64,000 bases of DNA. Origin: Ptiloglossa arizonensis (Eukaryota > Arthropoda > Insecta > Hymenoptera > Colletidae). Both the position numbers and the translations under genes were made by a program. The notes beneath the pieces were generated by a model. The model was not told the origin of the DNA and did no database searches. It saw only the letters and a program-made list of their open reading frames with translations. Below are positions 26,231-38,590 of this stretch, one piece after another. Each line of letters begins with the position of its first letter. Position 1 is the stretch's first letter. Location of the stretch: positions 29,295,043 to 29,359,042 of the forward strand of contig NC_135048.1 of the NCBI RefSeq assembly GCF_051014685.1, written 5' to 3'.

Positions 26231-27189
26231 AATTGTTCGCATCGCCAAAGTATTTAAAATTCGACCAGTCCTGTCCACGTTCGTTCGACTCGCATAAGCA
26301 CAGTTTACGCGCTCGTTGGCGCGGAGTTTCGCGCGGTTGTCTTTGAATCGCGCTCGAAGGTCGAAGAGGAAAACCGATCGCGGTGGTGAACGGCAGCGCG
26401 CGACACACTCGTATTCAAATATCTCGAATAGTTCGCGTTACATAACGCGCAAGTGTTATTTCGTTCGTGCATTGAGAAGAGAAAGAAATCAAAAAAAAAA
26501 AAGAAAACTTCCAGGAAAGAAACTAACAGCATCGAGTGTATCACCGAAACTCGAACGATACCCACAAACAGATACCGGAAACGAACATTCTTGTTTTTGC
26601 GAGTGACGTTAGGGTCGTAGAAACGATACTGTTGTCCCAGAAAATAGATCTCGGTTTTAGTCACTTCCTCTTCCTGTCTCGACAAAAATACTTTTCATTT
26701 CAATTGAAACAAAATGCACACGTACGTTATCGTCGAACATTTTTCACCTCGATTACAAAAACGTGTTTGGTTTACTTTTAATTAATTTTTCAAACGCGAA
26801 ATAACGGAAGTTTCGCGAATAATTACCAGAGAAAAAAATTATAATATTCCACAACTAAAGAGAACCAGCCCAGTATCGAAATTATTCCATACCTCACCCA
26901 CAATTAAATAAATTAAACAACCCGAAGTGTGCTAATGTTCCTCGAACGAAGTCCAGTGCTTCGATCCTTTCGAAACAATGTTACACGGTTGAAATTGTTT
27001 TCTTGTTCATCCACACGCGCGTCAACCGCACCCAGATGATTATTAACAACGGTGATATAACACTTTAGGCGTCTAAATCCTCGATTTTCCATACTTTATA
27101 CACGTGTTTAGCATTGCAGAAACATTCACATACCTTGCAATGTATATCGTCTGTCTTCCAGTATAAATCGATTAACCACACGGTTGATA
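26231..27189. other. Unique spacer, nothing recognised
   Basis: A CpG-rich patch (26280-26420) is followed by AT-rich unique DNA. No exon-like frame with splice support. Confidence 0.4.
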
Positions 27190-27470
27190 TTCTTTAATAA
27201 AAAATATACAAATAATATTTCAAATACGAAGAGAAAAATAAAAGGAGAGAAATGGGGATATATAAATATAGAATGGTTCATCATTGATGGAAGAGAGAAG
27301 TTGGGTAAAAGTATTTGTAAAAAAAAAACATTAACATTGTACATGACATCAAAATTCTATATGATAATGATACCACAAACTGTATAGTTAGACAACTATC
27401 AAAAGTCGGCTATTCCCTTTAAAAATTCAAAGAATTCAATTTTCGTTTTATAATTCGACAATTTCGTCGT
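27190..27470. repeat. Direct duplication, copy 1
   Basis: Shares ATACAAATAATATTTCAAA, AATGG/GATTCATCATT, GTAAAAGTATTT and CAAAAGTCGG words, in the same order, with 29495-29835. The copies are 2.3 kb apart with about 75-80 percent identity by eye. Confidence 0.8.
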
Positions 27471-27529
27471 GCAAGCCTTAAAAATAAAGAGAAGAACCAC
27501 TCGTTCAATATTCCGTTAATTGTGTTCGT

Positions 27530-27860
27530 CAGTCTTCCACTTTTCCACGTATCTTTATCTTTCGTTCAAATTTATATTATTTCCATTGATTGTATTTTTA
27601 AAATTTCCGTTCCATCGAATAGTCTCGTGTTAGAACACCTTCTCACGTATCTTTATCTTTCGATCAAAGATACACGTACGTTTTATATTATTTCCATTAA
27701 TTATATTTTTTAAATTTCCGTTTCATCGAATAGTCTCGCGTTAGAACACCTTCTCACGTATCTTTATCTCTCGATCGAAGATACACGTACGTTTATATTA
27801 TTTCCATTAATTATATTTTTTAAATTTCCGTTCAATCGAATAGTCTCGTGTTAGAATCGA
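27530..27860. repeat. Three-copy tandem repeat, about 98-111 bp
   Basis: CACGTATCTTTATCT begins at 27546, 27644 and 27755. Each copy also has GATACACGTACGTTT and CATCGAATAGTCTCG. Confidence 0.85.
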
Positions 27861-28509
27861 TGAGTGTCGTCGATGAGTTGATCCCGTTCGGTGTAACGAG
27901 GATTGTGTACGTTCGGCGAAATGTTGTTCGCTGGTTGAAAATTACGTAAAAGGGACCGCTGGAAACGGTGGTTTTGCCAGTGAACTCCGACAGAGTCAGC
28001 GACTAGGCAGCCGGGCAGCTCGCTGGTTCGCGTTAGCCGCGAAAATGTCAGTTTACGTAACGTGTCGGGTCGTTGGATAACTGGTACACGCGGAAACGTG
28101 GGCAAACGCGGCTTTGGTCCCCGAGGGTGTGCCCCAAGGGTGCGCGGGAACCTCTTTTTTTCTTTCTTTTCTTTTCTTTTCTTTTTTTTTCTCTTTTCTT
28201 GTTCGTATTTTCCGTACCACGGTCCCAAATACGGCGACGCGCTACGAAACGCTTCCTCGAACAGCCGAATAGGCTTTAATTCGCGTTGGACCGCTTTCGG
28301 TAAAAGTCCCATGCTCGTTAGCGACCCTTATCGGGTCGCGTGTCGAGAGCGTGCACTCGATATCGCTTCGAGTATCTTTCCAGTGGGTCACATGGACACT
28401 GTGACGTGGCATATGGGTCGTTCTCGTGGGATTTCTTTCCAGATTTGATAATACTTTAGTTGATGTTACTTTGGTGGTTGTTTGTGGGATGTTCATGCTT
28501 TGGTAGGGA
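27861..28509. other. CpG-rich unique island
   Basis: Higher GC and CpG than its surroundings, with one T/C-rich tract (28153-28200). Open frames exist on both strands, but none has a recognised domain. Could be regulatory DNA; unproven. Confidence 0.3.
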
Positions 28510-29430
28510 AAGATAGGGATTATTTCCTATGGAGGGATTTTTTGAAAAATTAATATTTTATTGTTGGTAGATTGTTTGGGAGGTACACAGTTTGATGTGG
28601 AGAGATAAGTGTAGGGAGTTTTTGAAAAATGAATATTTTATTGTTGGTAGATTGTTTGGGAGGTACACAGTTTGATGTGGAGAGATAAGTGTAGGGAGTT
28701 TTTTAAGAATGAATATTATATTATTAGTATTTGTTTGTTTGTGAGGTACATACTTTGGTATGAAAAGATAAATGTAGGGATTTTTTCAAGAATGAATATT
28801 GTATTGTTAGTTTCTGGTTGTGAGATACACACTTTGGGACGAGAAGATAAATGTGGAGATTTCTTTAAAATAGAATATTGTATTATTAGTATTTGTTTGT
28901 TTGTGAGGTACATCCTTTGGTATGAAAAGATAAATGTAGGGATTTTCTTAAGAATAAATATTGTATTGTTAGTATTTGTTTGTAAGATACACACTTTGAT
29001 ATATAAAGATAAGTGTAGGGACTTTTTCAAGAAAGAATATTGTATTATTAATTTTTGGTTGTGAGATATATACTTTGGTACCAAAACATAAATGTAGAGA
29101 TTTCTTTAAAATAGAATATTGTACTATTTATTTGTGAGATACACACTTTGATATGGAAAGATAAATGTAGGGATTTTTTCAAGAATGAATATTATATTAT
29201 TAGTATTTGTTTGTTTGTGAGGTACATACTTTGGTATGAAAAGATAAATGTAGGGATTTTTTCAAGAATGAATATTGTATTGTTAGTTTCTGGTTGTGAG
29301 ATACACACTTTGGTACCAAAAGATAAATGTAGAGATTTCTTTAAAATTAGATATTGAATTATTAGTATTTGTTTGTGAGGTACACACTTTGATATGGAAA
29401 AATAAATGTAGAAATTTTTTCAAGAAAAGT
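28510..29430. repeat. About 80-bp tandem array, 12 units
   Basis: Units carry GAGGTACACACTTTG, GAAAAGATAAATGTAGGGA and CAAGAATGAATATTGTATTG. Starts of the AATGAATATT word are spaced 75-82 bp apart between 28540 and 29420. The array lies between the two copies of the direct duplication. Confidence 0.9.
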
Positions 29431-29494
29431 AACAAGTAAATATGCGACAAAGAGTACGGTTATTATTATAACTTTATTCACGGTTTGACGCCCT

Positions 29495-29835
29495 TTACTA
29501 AATAATATACAAATAATATTTCAAACACAAAGAGAAAAATGAAAGGAGAGAAAGGAGGATATACAAACATAGAATGATTCATCATTAATAGAAGAAACAA
29601 GTTAGGTAAAAGTATTTATAAAAAAAGACATTAACATTACACGGTAACCGAGATATACATATACAAAAAGTCTACAAAATTCTATATAGTCGTCGTTCAA
29701 ACCTTAGAAATGAAAAGAAGAAGTTTAACGATGCCATAAACTGTATAATTGCAAAACTATCGTCAAAAGTCGGTTATTCGCTTCGAAAATTCTAAAAATT
29801 CAATTTTCGGTTTTATAATTCGATAATTTTGTCCA
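29495..29835. repeat. Direct duplication, copy 2
   Basis: Partner of 27190-27470. It has an extra internal stretch of about 60 bp (29695-29745) that resembles the sequence just right of copy 1, so one copy has been rearranged. Confidence 0.8.
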
Positions 29836-30542
29836 TTTTCCAGCAATGATTCCAAAATATTCTCAAACCTGTGTCAGAGGTATGTGAAAAACCAACGCAG
29901 AGAATTTTCCCGATTTTTCCAGGTTTACGTAACCCACTTTGTTGAATTTTATTCGCGTTGTTCTCGCAGAATTTCGACTCGCTCGTTTTCCGAGTATTTC
30001 GCAGCGACAATTTCAATCTAATTTCGCGGCTGTTAATTTTCGTCGATTCACCGAGGCGCCTTCGCTGAAGTCTGCGGCCACCGCGGCGACGAATTTCGCA
30101 AAATGGTCGTTTCGCCTAACCCGCCTACTACTGGGTCGCTTGGATTGCAAGAGTTTCTCCCAGTTGATCGTCGAGAGGAACAGAATCGACGAATTCGTCT
30201 GAAACGTGACGAGAAAATTTGTAAAAATTGCCATTGATTTTCAATTCTATTGGGAGAAGGATTTACTAACAGCTTGTGTCAACAATGGTGTTGTGGTGTA
30301 CCATAATGGTACCACAATGTTATCATAATGGTATTGGGTAATTATTCGAAATAAATCTATAGTTGAGGCGGTAATAAAGGTTTAATAATAAATATCTCAA
30401 AAACTAGTAGTTGACCTTATTAACGTTTTATTTTCTCGAACGGGATGACTAAATCTACAAACGTGCAAAGTTTCAACTAAATCTATGACTCGAAAGACTT
30501 GCACTCTTCTTGTTAGATGAACGGTGACGTCTTGCGTTTATC
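29836..30542. other. Unique segment with part of a dispersed repeat
   Basis: A CpG-rich patch at 29990-30200 has no recognisable protein. At 30440-30510 the words GACTAAATCT, GTTTCAACTAAATC and TTGCACTCT match those at 51270-51340. A short inverted repeat, ACCATAATGGTACCACAA, lies at about 30300. Confidence 0.4.
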
Positions 30543-30958
30543 GTTTCGATCACTATAGATCTTCCTGATGCACGTATCTCTTGCATCAGGAGATATGTGT
30601 GTTAAATTTATCGAGTAATACGATATTTGCACTGTTGCAATCAAAGTAGAATAATATGGTGAAAAAAAATGGTAACCCTATCTTTAGAGACTTGTTACAG
30701 AGGAGAGGCTTCGATCTTCAAATTGTCGGTAGTTTTAGTCACCTGAAAAATTTTTGTTTGTTTCGACCACTATAGATCTTCCTTATGCACATATCTCTTG
30801 TGTGTTAAATTTATCGAATAATGAGTATTTGCACCGTTGCACTCAAAGTAGAATAACTTGGTGAAAAAAAATGGTAACCCTATCTTTAGAGACTCGTTAC
30901 AAAGGGGAGGCTTTGATCTTCAAATTCTCGGTAGTTTTAGTCACCTGAAAAATTTTTT
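30543..30958. repeat. Two-copy direct repeat, 217 bp
   Basis: CACTATAGATCTTCCT occurs at 30551 and 30768. Both copies continue through GTGTGTTAAATTTATCGA, GGTAACCCTATCTTTAGAGA and GGTAGTTTTAGTCACCTG. Confidence 0.9.
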
Positions 30959-31089
30959 AAACAATTGGCAACTGTCTGAAATTTTCCAATTCTTTTTCGA
31001 GAAAACTTTACTTTTCCATTGTCTTCTCAGTGTAGAACAATCTTTTGGAGAAATTCAATTTCTTACATTAAAGTAGAGAATTCGACCTT

Positions 31090-31835
31090 TGAAATCACCT
31101 CAAGAAGACTATTATAGGACTATCTTTTACAAAGTTACATCATTTTAAAAATCGAAGGCATCATTCCAATGCAGTATCGAACTTTTGAGCTGTCATGTTA
31201 AAGTTCCAAACAATTATTTTCAGAGCTGTTTCGACCCTTGTTTCCAATCGAGATACAAACACTCTTGTGGAGAAATTCAATTCGAGCACACAAAAGTAGA
31301 GAATTTCAACTTTAAAATTATCTCAAGAAGACTATCATAAGACTATCTTTCACAAAGTTACATCATTTTAAAAATCGATAGCGTTCCAGTCCAGTGTCGA
31401 ACTTTTGAGTTGTGGCGTTAAAGTTTCGATCCTTGTTTCGAATCGAAATACAGACACTCCTCTGGAGAAATTCAATTTCTCACACGAAAGCAGAGAATTC
31501 CAACTTTGAAATCACCTCAAAAAGACTATCATAAGACTATATTTTACAAAGTTACATCATTTTAAAAATCGAAAACATCATTCCAGTTCAGTGTCGAACT
31601 TTTGAGCTGTTGTATTAAAGTTTGAAACAATTATTTTCAGAACTGTTTCGACCCTCGTTTCAAATCGAAATACAAACACTCTTCTGAAGCAATTAAATTT
31701 CTCACACGAAAGTAGAGAATTCCAACTTTAAAATTACCTCAAGAAGACTATCATAAGACTATCTTTCACAAAGTTACATCATTTTAAAAATCGAAAACAT
31801 CATTCCAGTCCAGTGTCGAATTTTTGAGCTGTCGT
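31090..31835. repeat. Four-copy tandem repeat, 194-223 bp
   Basis: GTTACATCATTTTAAAAATC occurs at 31134, 31357, 31551 and 31773. Units also share GTGTCGAACTTTTGAG, GAGAAATTCAATT and AAGACTATCATAAGAC. The third unit is about 28 bp shorter. Confidence 0.9.
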
Positions 31836-32639
31836 GTTAAAGCTTGTCTCGACCCTTGTTTCGAATCGAGATACAGACACACTGGGGTAGGTCTTCCACA
31901 CAAGACGTGGATCCGATCGATGGATCTCCGTAACGAACCTGTTGCGAGACTCGAAACCGATCGCGGCGCAACGAGTGGTTCGCGATCGTATCGGGACGAG
32001 CGTTCGATTTACGGAATCGAATCGACGGAACGAGCCTCGGAACTCGTCAGAGATGGCGGCGATCCGTACAAAGGGGAATGTTAACAGCATTGTAGTACAT
32101 TTCGGTAACACGGTTCGGAAACAACGATCCTTTTTTGCGAAATCGTACGCCGGAGGTGCTTTCTCGCGGATAGAATCAGAAATCAGTTCCCATCGGTTAA
32201 CGAGGAACTCGAGAGCCCGTAACGTGTACATCCGCCGATGGCTTCGGCCGCCATTTTCATTTGCAGAACGATATCGACCCTTCGAAGTATTTTCTTTTTA
32301 CACGTAAATACGGTAACCTCGAACAAATCTTCTAAATCGAGAGTGAAAATAGTCGAACGAGTCCAGATTTGAATTTTTTTAACGGAATGTTTAATACGTT
32401 TTACAAGACGCTCTGTTTTGTATGTAATTACTGTCAAGGAATTTTTCTTAATTGGAAAAATTCTAGAGTATTGGTTGGCGAACGAGAGTCGCCTCTCGGG
32501 TACAAAGGATTGAATTGTGCGCCAGGTAATGTTTACTTTTGTAAAGATTACAAAGGGGGAGGATTGAGAAAATTTGAAAAGATTTTTTATTTTAACATTC
32601 TTCCTATTAATATTTCTGTTTACTTGTTTGTGTACTCGA
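31836..32639. other. CpG-rich unique island
   Basis: CpG-rich unique DNA (31860-32290) and then AT-rich spacer. A 143-codon minus-strand frame crosses it and extends into the repeat at its C-terminal end. It has no domain I recognise and no splice context, so I do not call it a gene. Confidence 0.3.
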
Positions 32640-33030
32640 TTGTGTACTCGGCAAGTATAATTCGAGTACTCGAGTATTCAGATATTCGAATATTCAAATA
32701 CTCGCGTAGTCGAATATTCGAATATTCAAATGCTCGAGTATTCAAATATTCGCGTAGTCGAGTAATCGAGTATTCAAATACTCGCGTAGTCGAATAATCG
32801 AATATTCAAATGCTTGAGTATTCAAATACTTGCGTAGTCGAATATTCGAGTATTCAAATGTTCGAGTATTCAAATACTTGTGTAATCGAATAATCGAATA
32901 TACAAATGCTTGAGTATTCAAATGCTCGAGTATTCAAATACTTGTGTAATCGAATAATCGAATATTCAAATGCTTGAGTATTCAAATACTCGAATATTCA
33001 AACTTTTGATTAGTATTCGAATAACGACTC
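32640..33030. repeat. TTCGAATA-type array
   Basis: Runs of ATTCAAATACTCGCGTAGTC and GAATATTCAAATGCTTGAGT words with irregular spacing of about 20-30 bp. Confidence 0.9.
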
Positions 33031-34340
33031 GATAATCGAAGAGTCCAGGGAATTGTAGTTAATTTCAAATCGAAATTGAGATTTCAGTATCGTGTCTTGG
33101 AACTCAGAGAATACTATCTGTGTTATAATAGGATGAAAAATAGGTGGAAAAATAATAACAAAGGAATCCTGTGTACAGGGAGGAATCGATCACATTTCTC
33201 CAATAGAAGAACGATTAAAGTTCAATTAGACATAGAAGCACGAGTCTTCCTTTCACTACCCACACTCGAAACAATTTTCCTTTCTAGGGAAAAGTAATAA
33301 CCTTCTATACTTCTTTTTATCGAACATCGAGCTCTGAAACTCTTCTTAACATTGTAAAGAAGAATATTACATTTTGGATCGGATACCGCGAAGAAACATT
33401 CATATTTATTTCCTTTTTCAAATACCGAAACGTTTACTTTCAGCGACCATAATTTTTCCCCACTTGGACTTTCCAATTTCCACTGTGAGGACTCGGTTGG
33501 TACATCGAACATACGCAACATATAAAATATCAAACTGGAAAATACTTCTCCGTGTTATCCGATAGTCTCGCAACGTTTTTGCAGATTTATTTTACTTTCG
33601 ATAAGTGTCTTAATATTTATGTCGCGGGGGGGGGGGGGGGGGGGGAGTCGTACCTCCGCGAAAGTCTGAGAAACACCTGGAGCTTCGATCGAAGCCGATG
33701 CTTATTCATCGTTTAATCGAATCGTGTTACTGCAACGATGACGAGCGGTTATGTGCAATTTACCACCACCGTTCCCCGGTATACCCGACAGGTAACGCAT
33801 CGATAGAAGGTTCGTAGAATCTGACCTTCGACGATGGTGTTTCCACATTTTTTCATCCGTAGACGTATGCAAAGGGTCGTCCAATAAGAACGATACAACT
33901 TTGGATCGAAATAAAATAACAACCACAAACGATAATCCGGTACTTGTTTTATATCAAGGTACATCCGACGAGGTACACGAAGTGGAGTATCGTTTAAATG
34001 TCATAGAATGGATAAATTTGGATTCTCAGCGAACAGAACTGTTTTCTTCGTTTATTTTCTTCAGTTATTTTCTTCACTTATTTTCTTCTGCAAGCCACGA
34101 TAACCTAGTCGATACACGTTGGAACGAGTTGATCAGTGATTGAATCAGTGATTTCAAATTTTTCAACCAAACTACGAATCCCAAGTTCTATTGGTCGATC
34201 ACCTGTACGAAACTTCGTTCGAAAGAATAATAATTTTGATAATAAATTTTACTAATTTTAACGCGGTGCATAATTGTGTATCGAATTTCTATGATTTGCA
34301 AAGCACTGCTGAATATAAATGTCACGTGACTTTGACAATT
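33031..34340. other. Unique spacer containing a 20-base G run
   Basis: Mixed AT-rich and CpG-containing unique DNA. The only striking element is the poly(G) run at 33626-33645. No exon-like frame. Confidence 0.4.
33626..33645 (+). repeat. Poly(G) homopolymer, 20 G
   Basis: Twenty consecutive G residues between GTCGC and AGTCG. It can form a G-quadruplex on this strand, and its length in the assembly may be inexact. Confidence 0.9.
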
Positions 34341-34369
34341 ATATAACAAACATGACTGTGACATTTGGA

Positions 34370-34990
34370 AAACAAATATGGCGGTTGTAATAATTCGAAA
34401 AGAAATATGGCGGTTGTGATAATTCGAAAACAAATATGGCGGCTGTGACCACTTCGAAAAGAAATATGGCGGTTGTGACAATTCGAAAACAAATATGGCG
34501 GTTGTAATAACTCGAAAACAAATATGGCGGTTGTGACCACTTCGAAAACAGATATGGCGGTTGTGACAAATCGAAAAGAAATATGGCGACTGTAACAATT
34601 CGAAAACAAATATAGCGACTGTAATAATTTGAAAACAAATATGGCGGTTATGATAATTCGAAAACAAATATGGCGAATGTAATAATTTGAAAACAAATAT
34701 GGCGGTTGTGATAATTCGAAAACAAATATGGCGACTGTGACAATTCGAAAAGAAATATGACGGTTGTAACAATTCGAAAACAAATATGGCGGCTGTGACA
34801 ATTCTAAAACAAATATGGCGGTTGTAACAATTCGAAAAGAAATATGGCGGTTGGAATAATTCGAAAAGAAATATGACGATTGTGATAATTCGAAAACAAA
34901 TATGGCGGCTGTGACAGTTCGAAAAGAAATATGGCGGTTGTAACAATTCGAAAACAAATATGGCGGTTGTGATAATTCGAAGACAAACAT
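34370..34990. repeat. 30-bp tandem array carrying ATGGCGG motifs
   Basis: About 20 units carry AAATATGGCGGTTGTGATAA plus TTCGAAAACA. The unit of exactly 30 bp keeps all minus-strand frames open, producing repetitive frames of up to 343 aa (FFSNCHSRHICFRIITTAIF-like). I do not call these genes. Confidence 0.95.
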
Positions 34991-35384
34991 GGCGACTAAA
35001 CCGCGTCGAAGTTTTATCTTTCTTATTGGGAAACTTTACATATACACCGGTACGCGTCCCGAACGAAGATGTTATCCGTGAAAACAGCTGAGAGCGGTGG
35101 CCACGTGCCGCGTAACGGGTATTCAAATTTATTCGATCCTCGTCCCCCTGCTGGTTCCGTACCGGTATAAATCGTGGACGAATTAGAATACCTTTCTCTG
35201 GGTGTGAAACGAGCGGCAAAGCGGATAAAATTATTCCGGTAATTAACGGGAATCGTGGGCTCCCCGGACGAATCGCGATCGAGACCTCGCGGATCGAGGC
35301 AAGGACGTCAGCGTCGGGGAACGCGAATCGACAGGGGTAGACGGAGAGGGGGCAGAATCCGCGATCGCGATAGCGCGCGATCGA
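34991..35384. other. CpG-rich unique island
   Basis: High CpG unique DNA right of the 30-bp array, with TCCGGTAATTAACGGG near 35235. No coding signal. Confidence 0.3.
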
Positions 35385-36180
35385 GCTACCTCGACGGATC
35401 GAAAATTAATCATGGATCGTTAGTGGGGGTGTAGAGAGAAAGTCAAAAATTTGTTAAAAATTGTAATTTTTAATTTATGGGGTTAATTTATACCAAGTAT
35501 TTTTATGTGAGTTGAGTAATCACAAGGGATCGAAATTCCCTGTAATTCTGAGGATCGAGAAATGATCATAGATCGTGAGTGGGGGTGTAGAGAGAAAGTC
35601 AAAATTGTAATTCTCGATTTGTGGGGTTTATTTATATTATACCAAAGATTTTTATGACAGTTGAGTAATCACAAGGGATCGAAATTCCCTGTAATTCAGA
35701 GATTCGAAAAATGATTATAGATCGTGAGTGGGGGTGTAGAGAAAAAGTCAAAAATTTGCTAAAAATTGTAATTCTCAATTTATGGGGTTAATTTATACCA
35801 AGAATTTTTTTGTGAGTTGAGTAATCACAAGGGATTGAAATTCCCTGTAATCCTGAGGATCGAAAAATCATAGATCATGGGTGGGGATGTAGAGAGAATT
35901 TTGTAAAAATTTGTCAAAAAATATAATTCTCAATTTGTGGGGTTAATTTATACCAAAGATTTTTATGTGAGTCGAGTAATCACAAGGAATCTTGAGGATC
36001 GAAAAATGATTATAGATCGTGAGTGGGGATGTAGAGAAAAAGTCAAAAATTTGCTAAAAATTTACCAAAAATTTGCCAAAAATTATAATTCTCAATTTAT
36101 GGATTAATTTATACGAAGAATTTTCATGTGAGTCGAGTAATCACAAGGGATTCTAAGGCTCGAAAAATTCTAGATCACGA
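35385..36180. repeat. About 150-bp tandem array, 5-6 units
   Basis: Units share GTGGGGGTGTAGAGAGAAAG, TTGTGGGGTTAATTTATACC and GAGTAATCACAAGGGAT. Starts near 35426, 35579, 35729, 35881 and 36023. Confidence 0.9.
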
Positions 36181-37199
36181 GTGGGAATTTTGACATTGTA
36201 ATACATAAATTTTTCCAAAATTTTTTAAAAGATACAATCTTTCACTCACGCGATTAATCCGTTCCAAAGCTTTCCCCCTAATTCGAATTGCATAAATATG
36301 TTGTACATTACATTTGTACAATCTTAATATCAAATGATAATCGAAAATTAAAGAAGACCGTACATATGCTACTCAATAAAAAGAGAAATTAAAGAAGAGA
36401 AAACTCTGATTAACATATTACTATTTCCAAAGTATATATATCCTGGGAAATACAATCACTTACTTACGAATTCCGTGTATCTCGAGGACCATGATTTATG
36501 ATAAATACCGATGTGTATATCGGATGATTCGGAATAATTTCTCTATTATATCTCTCATCTTTTCGAATCATCGTGTACAAGGCACAGGTGATCCTAGATT
36601 TTAATCTCCAGTAGTTTCAAGGAAGTTTGCTGTTGCCTCGTTTTTCCTCCTGGGATTTTTTTACACAATTTCATAGAAGTTTCTTTCTGTGATAATCAAG
36701 GAACCATCGACATTATAAAATTATGCTGAAAAAATAGCTGTTCTTTAATTATAAATATTGACGTTTTAGTTTCGAAGTATCGTTTGCCACAATAAAAGAA
36801 CTACGAATTCAAATAACAAATAAATAAGAAAAAAGGTACAGCTGGGTCTATATTGACCCAGGAATGGTTACCAGGGACCATTAAAATTTAAAAATATACG
36901 TCAACTAATAGAAAAAGATACACTCCCGTCTATAAATATTAAAACACCCGAAATTTTTCGTAAAATCGTTTCTGAAAAAGTACATTATAATAATAATATT
37001 AAATACATTTCTATATTATTTTGAAGAGTTCGAACTTTCATTTCACAGATAAAAAAAATATTGATTTCTTTCTTATTACAGAGATGACATAATCTTAATA
37101 TTTCGCTGTACCATATTGACGCGGAATAATTATTTACTTCTTTCATTATATAAAGTAGCAAACAGGGAAATATTCCTTCGATTACAATTTTAAATGGAC
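36181..37199. other. AT-rich spacer, little structure
   Basis: AT-rich unique DNA. A short hairpin, CTGGGTC-6 nt-GACCCAG, lies at 36842-36861. No gene. Confidence 0.4.
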
Positions 37200-38590
37200 T
37201 TCCCATAAGTGAGCTAATATTTCTTATCAGGGGGTATACTCAGTTAACGAACCATGTGAACGAACCATGTTTTATATAACCCTTTAATATTTCGTTCCAC
37301 CATATCCACGCGCAATAATTACAGTACTTATATAAAATAACAACCAGAAAAATATTCCCTGGTTTACAACAATTTCAGATACTCTCTCGATAAATACCCT
37401 AATATTTCTCATCGGGGGATGTACTCAATTAACGAACCATGTGAACAGATCACGTTTTATATAAAGATATAAAATTTAATATTTCAGTCCACCACATCCA
37501 TGCACAATAATTATCTACTTATATAAAATAACAATCACAAAAATATTTCTATCGGTGAACCACGCGAATAGACCATGTTTTATGGAAACACATAATATTA
37601 ATATTTCGGTCCACAACATCCATTTGTAATAATTACCTACTTATATAAAATAACAATCACAAAAATATTTCTATTGGTAAACCACGTGAATAGACCACGT
37701 TTTATAGAAACACATAACCCTTTAATATTTCGGTCCACAACATCCATTTGTTATAATTACCTACTTATATACAATAAAAACCAGAAAAATATTCCTATCG
37801 AGGTATGTACTCAATTAACTCACCACGTGAATACACCATGTTTTTCATAACCCCTCAATATTTTGTTCCACCATTACCTACTCATATAAAACACTAACCA
37901 GAAAAATGAACAGACCACGTTTTACATAAAAATATAACCCTTTAATATTTCAGTCCACCACGTCCCACTTATATAAAACAACAACCAGAAAAATATTCCT
38001 ATCGAGGTATGTACTCAATTAACTCACCACGTGAATACACCATGTTTTTCATAACCTCTCAATATTTTGTTCCACCATTACCTACACATATAAAACACTC
38101 CCCTGAAAAATGAACAGACCACATTTTATATAAAAATATAACCCCTTGATATTTCGTTCCACCATTACCTACACATATAAAACACTACCCAGAAAAATAA
38201 ACAAACCACGTTTTATATAAAAACATAACCCTTTAACATTTCAGTCAACCACGTCCCACTTATATATAATAAAACAACAACCAGAAAAATATTCCTATCG
38301 AGGTATGTACTCAATTAACTCACCACGTGAACAAACCATGTTTTTCATAACTCCTGAATATTTCGTTCCACCATTACCTACACATATAAAATATTAAACA
38401 GAAAAATGAACAGACCATGTTTTTCATAACCCCTCAATATTTGGTTCCACCATTACCTACTCATATAAAACACTACCCAGAAAGATGAACAGACCACGTT
38501 TTACATAAAAACATAACCCTTTAACATTTCAGTCCACCACGTCCCACTTACACAAAACAACAACCAGAAAAATATTCATCGCGACACCAT
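37200..38590. repeat. Complex AT-rich tandem array
   Basis: Mixed units of about 100-220 bp share CACGTTTTATATAAAAACAT, CCCTTTAATATTTC, TCCACCATTACCTAC and AACCAGAAAAATATTCC. Units have been duplicated in blocks, for example 37795-37905 against 38003-38112 and again from 38296. No coding capacity. Confidence 0.85.

Noticed and set aside
31800..32231. 143-codon minus-strand frame
   Set aside because: Its C-terminal end overlaps the last copy of the 194-223-bp repeat and no family is recognisable.
34188..35219. 343-codon minus-strand open frame
   Set aside because: It is a translation of the 30-bp tandem array; the same repeat stays open in other frames, and there is no domain or splice context.
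36842..36861. CTGGGTC/GACCCAG hairpin
   Set aside because: Seven-base arms with a six-base loop are expected by chance in a 64-kb window.
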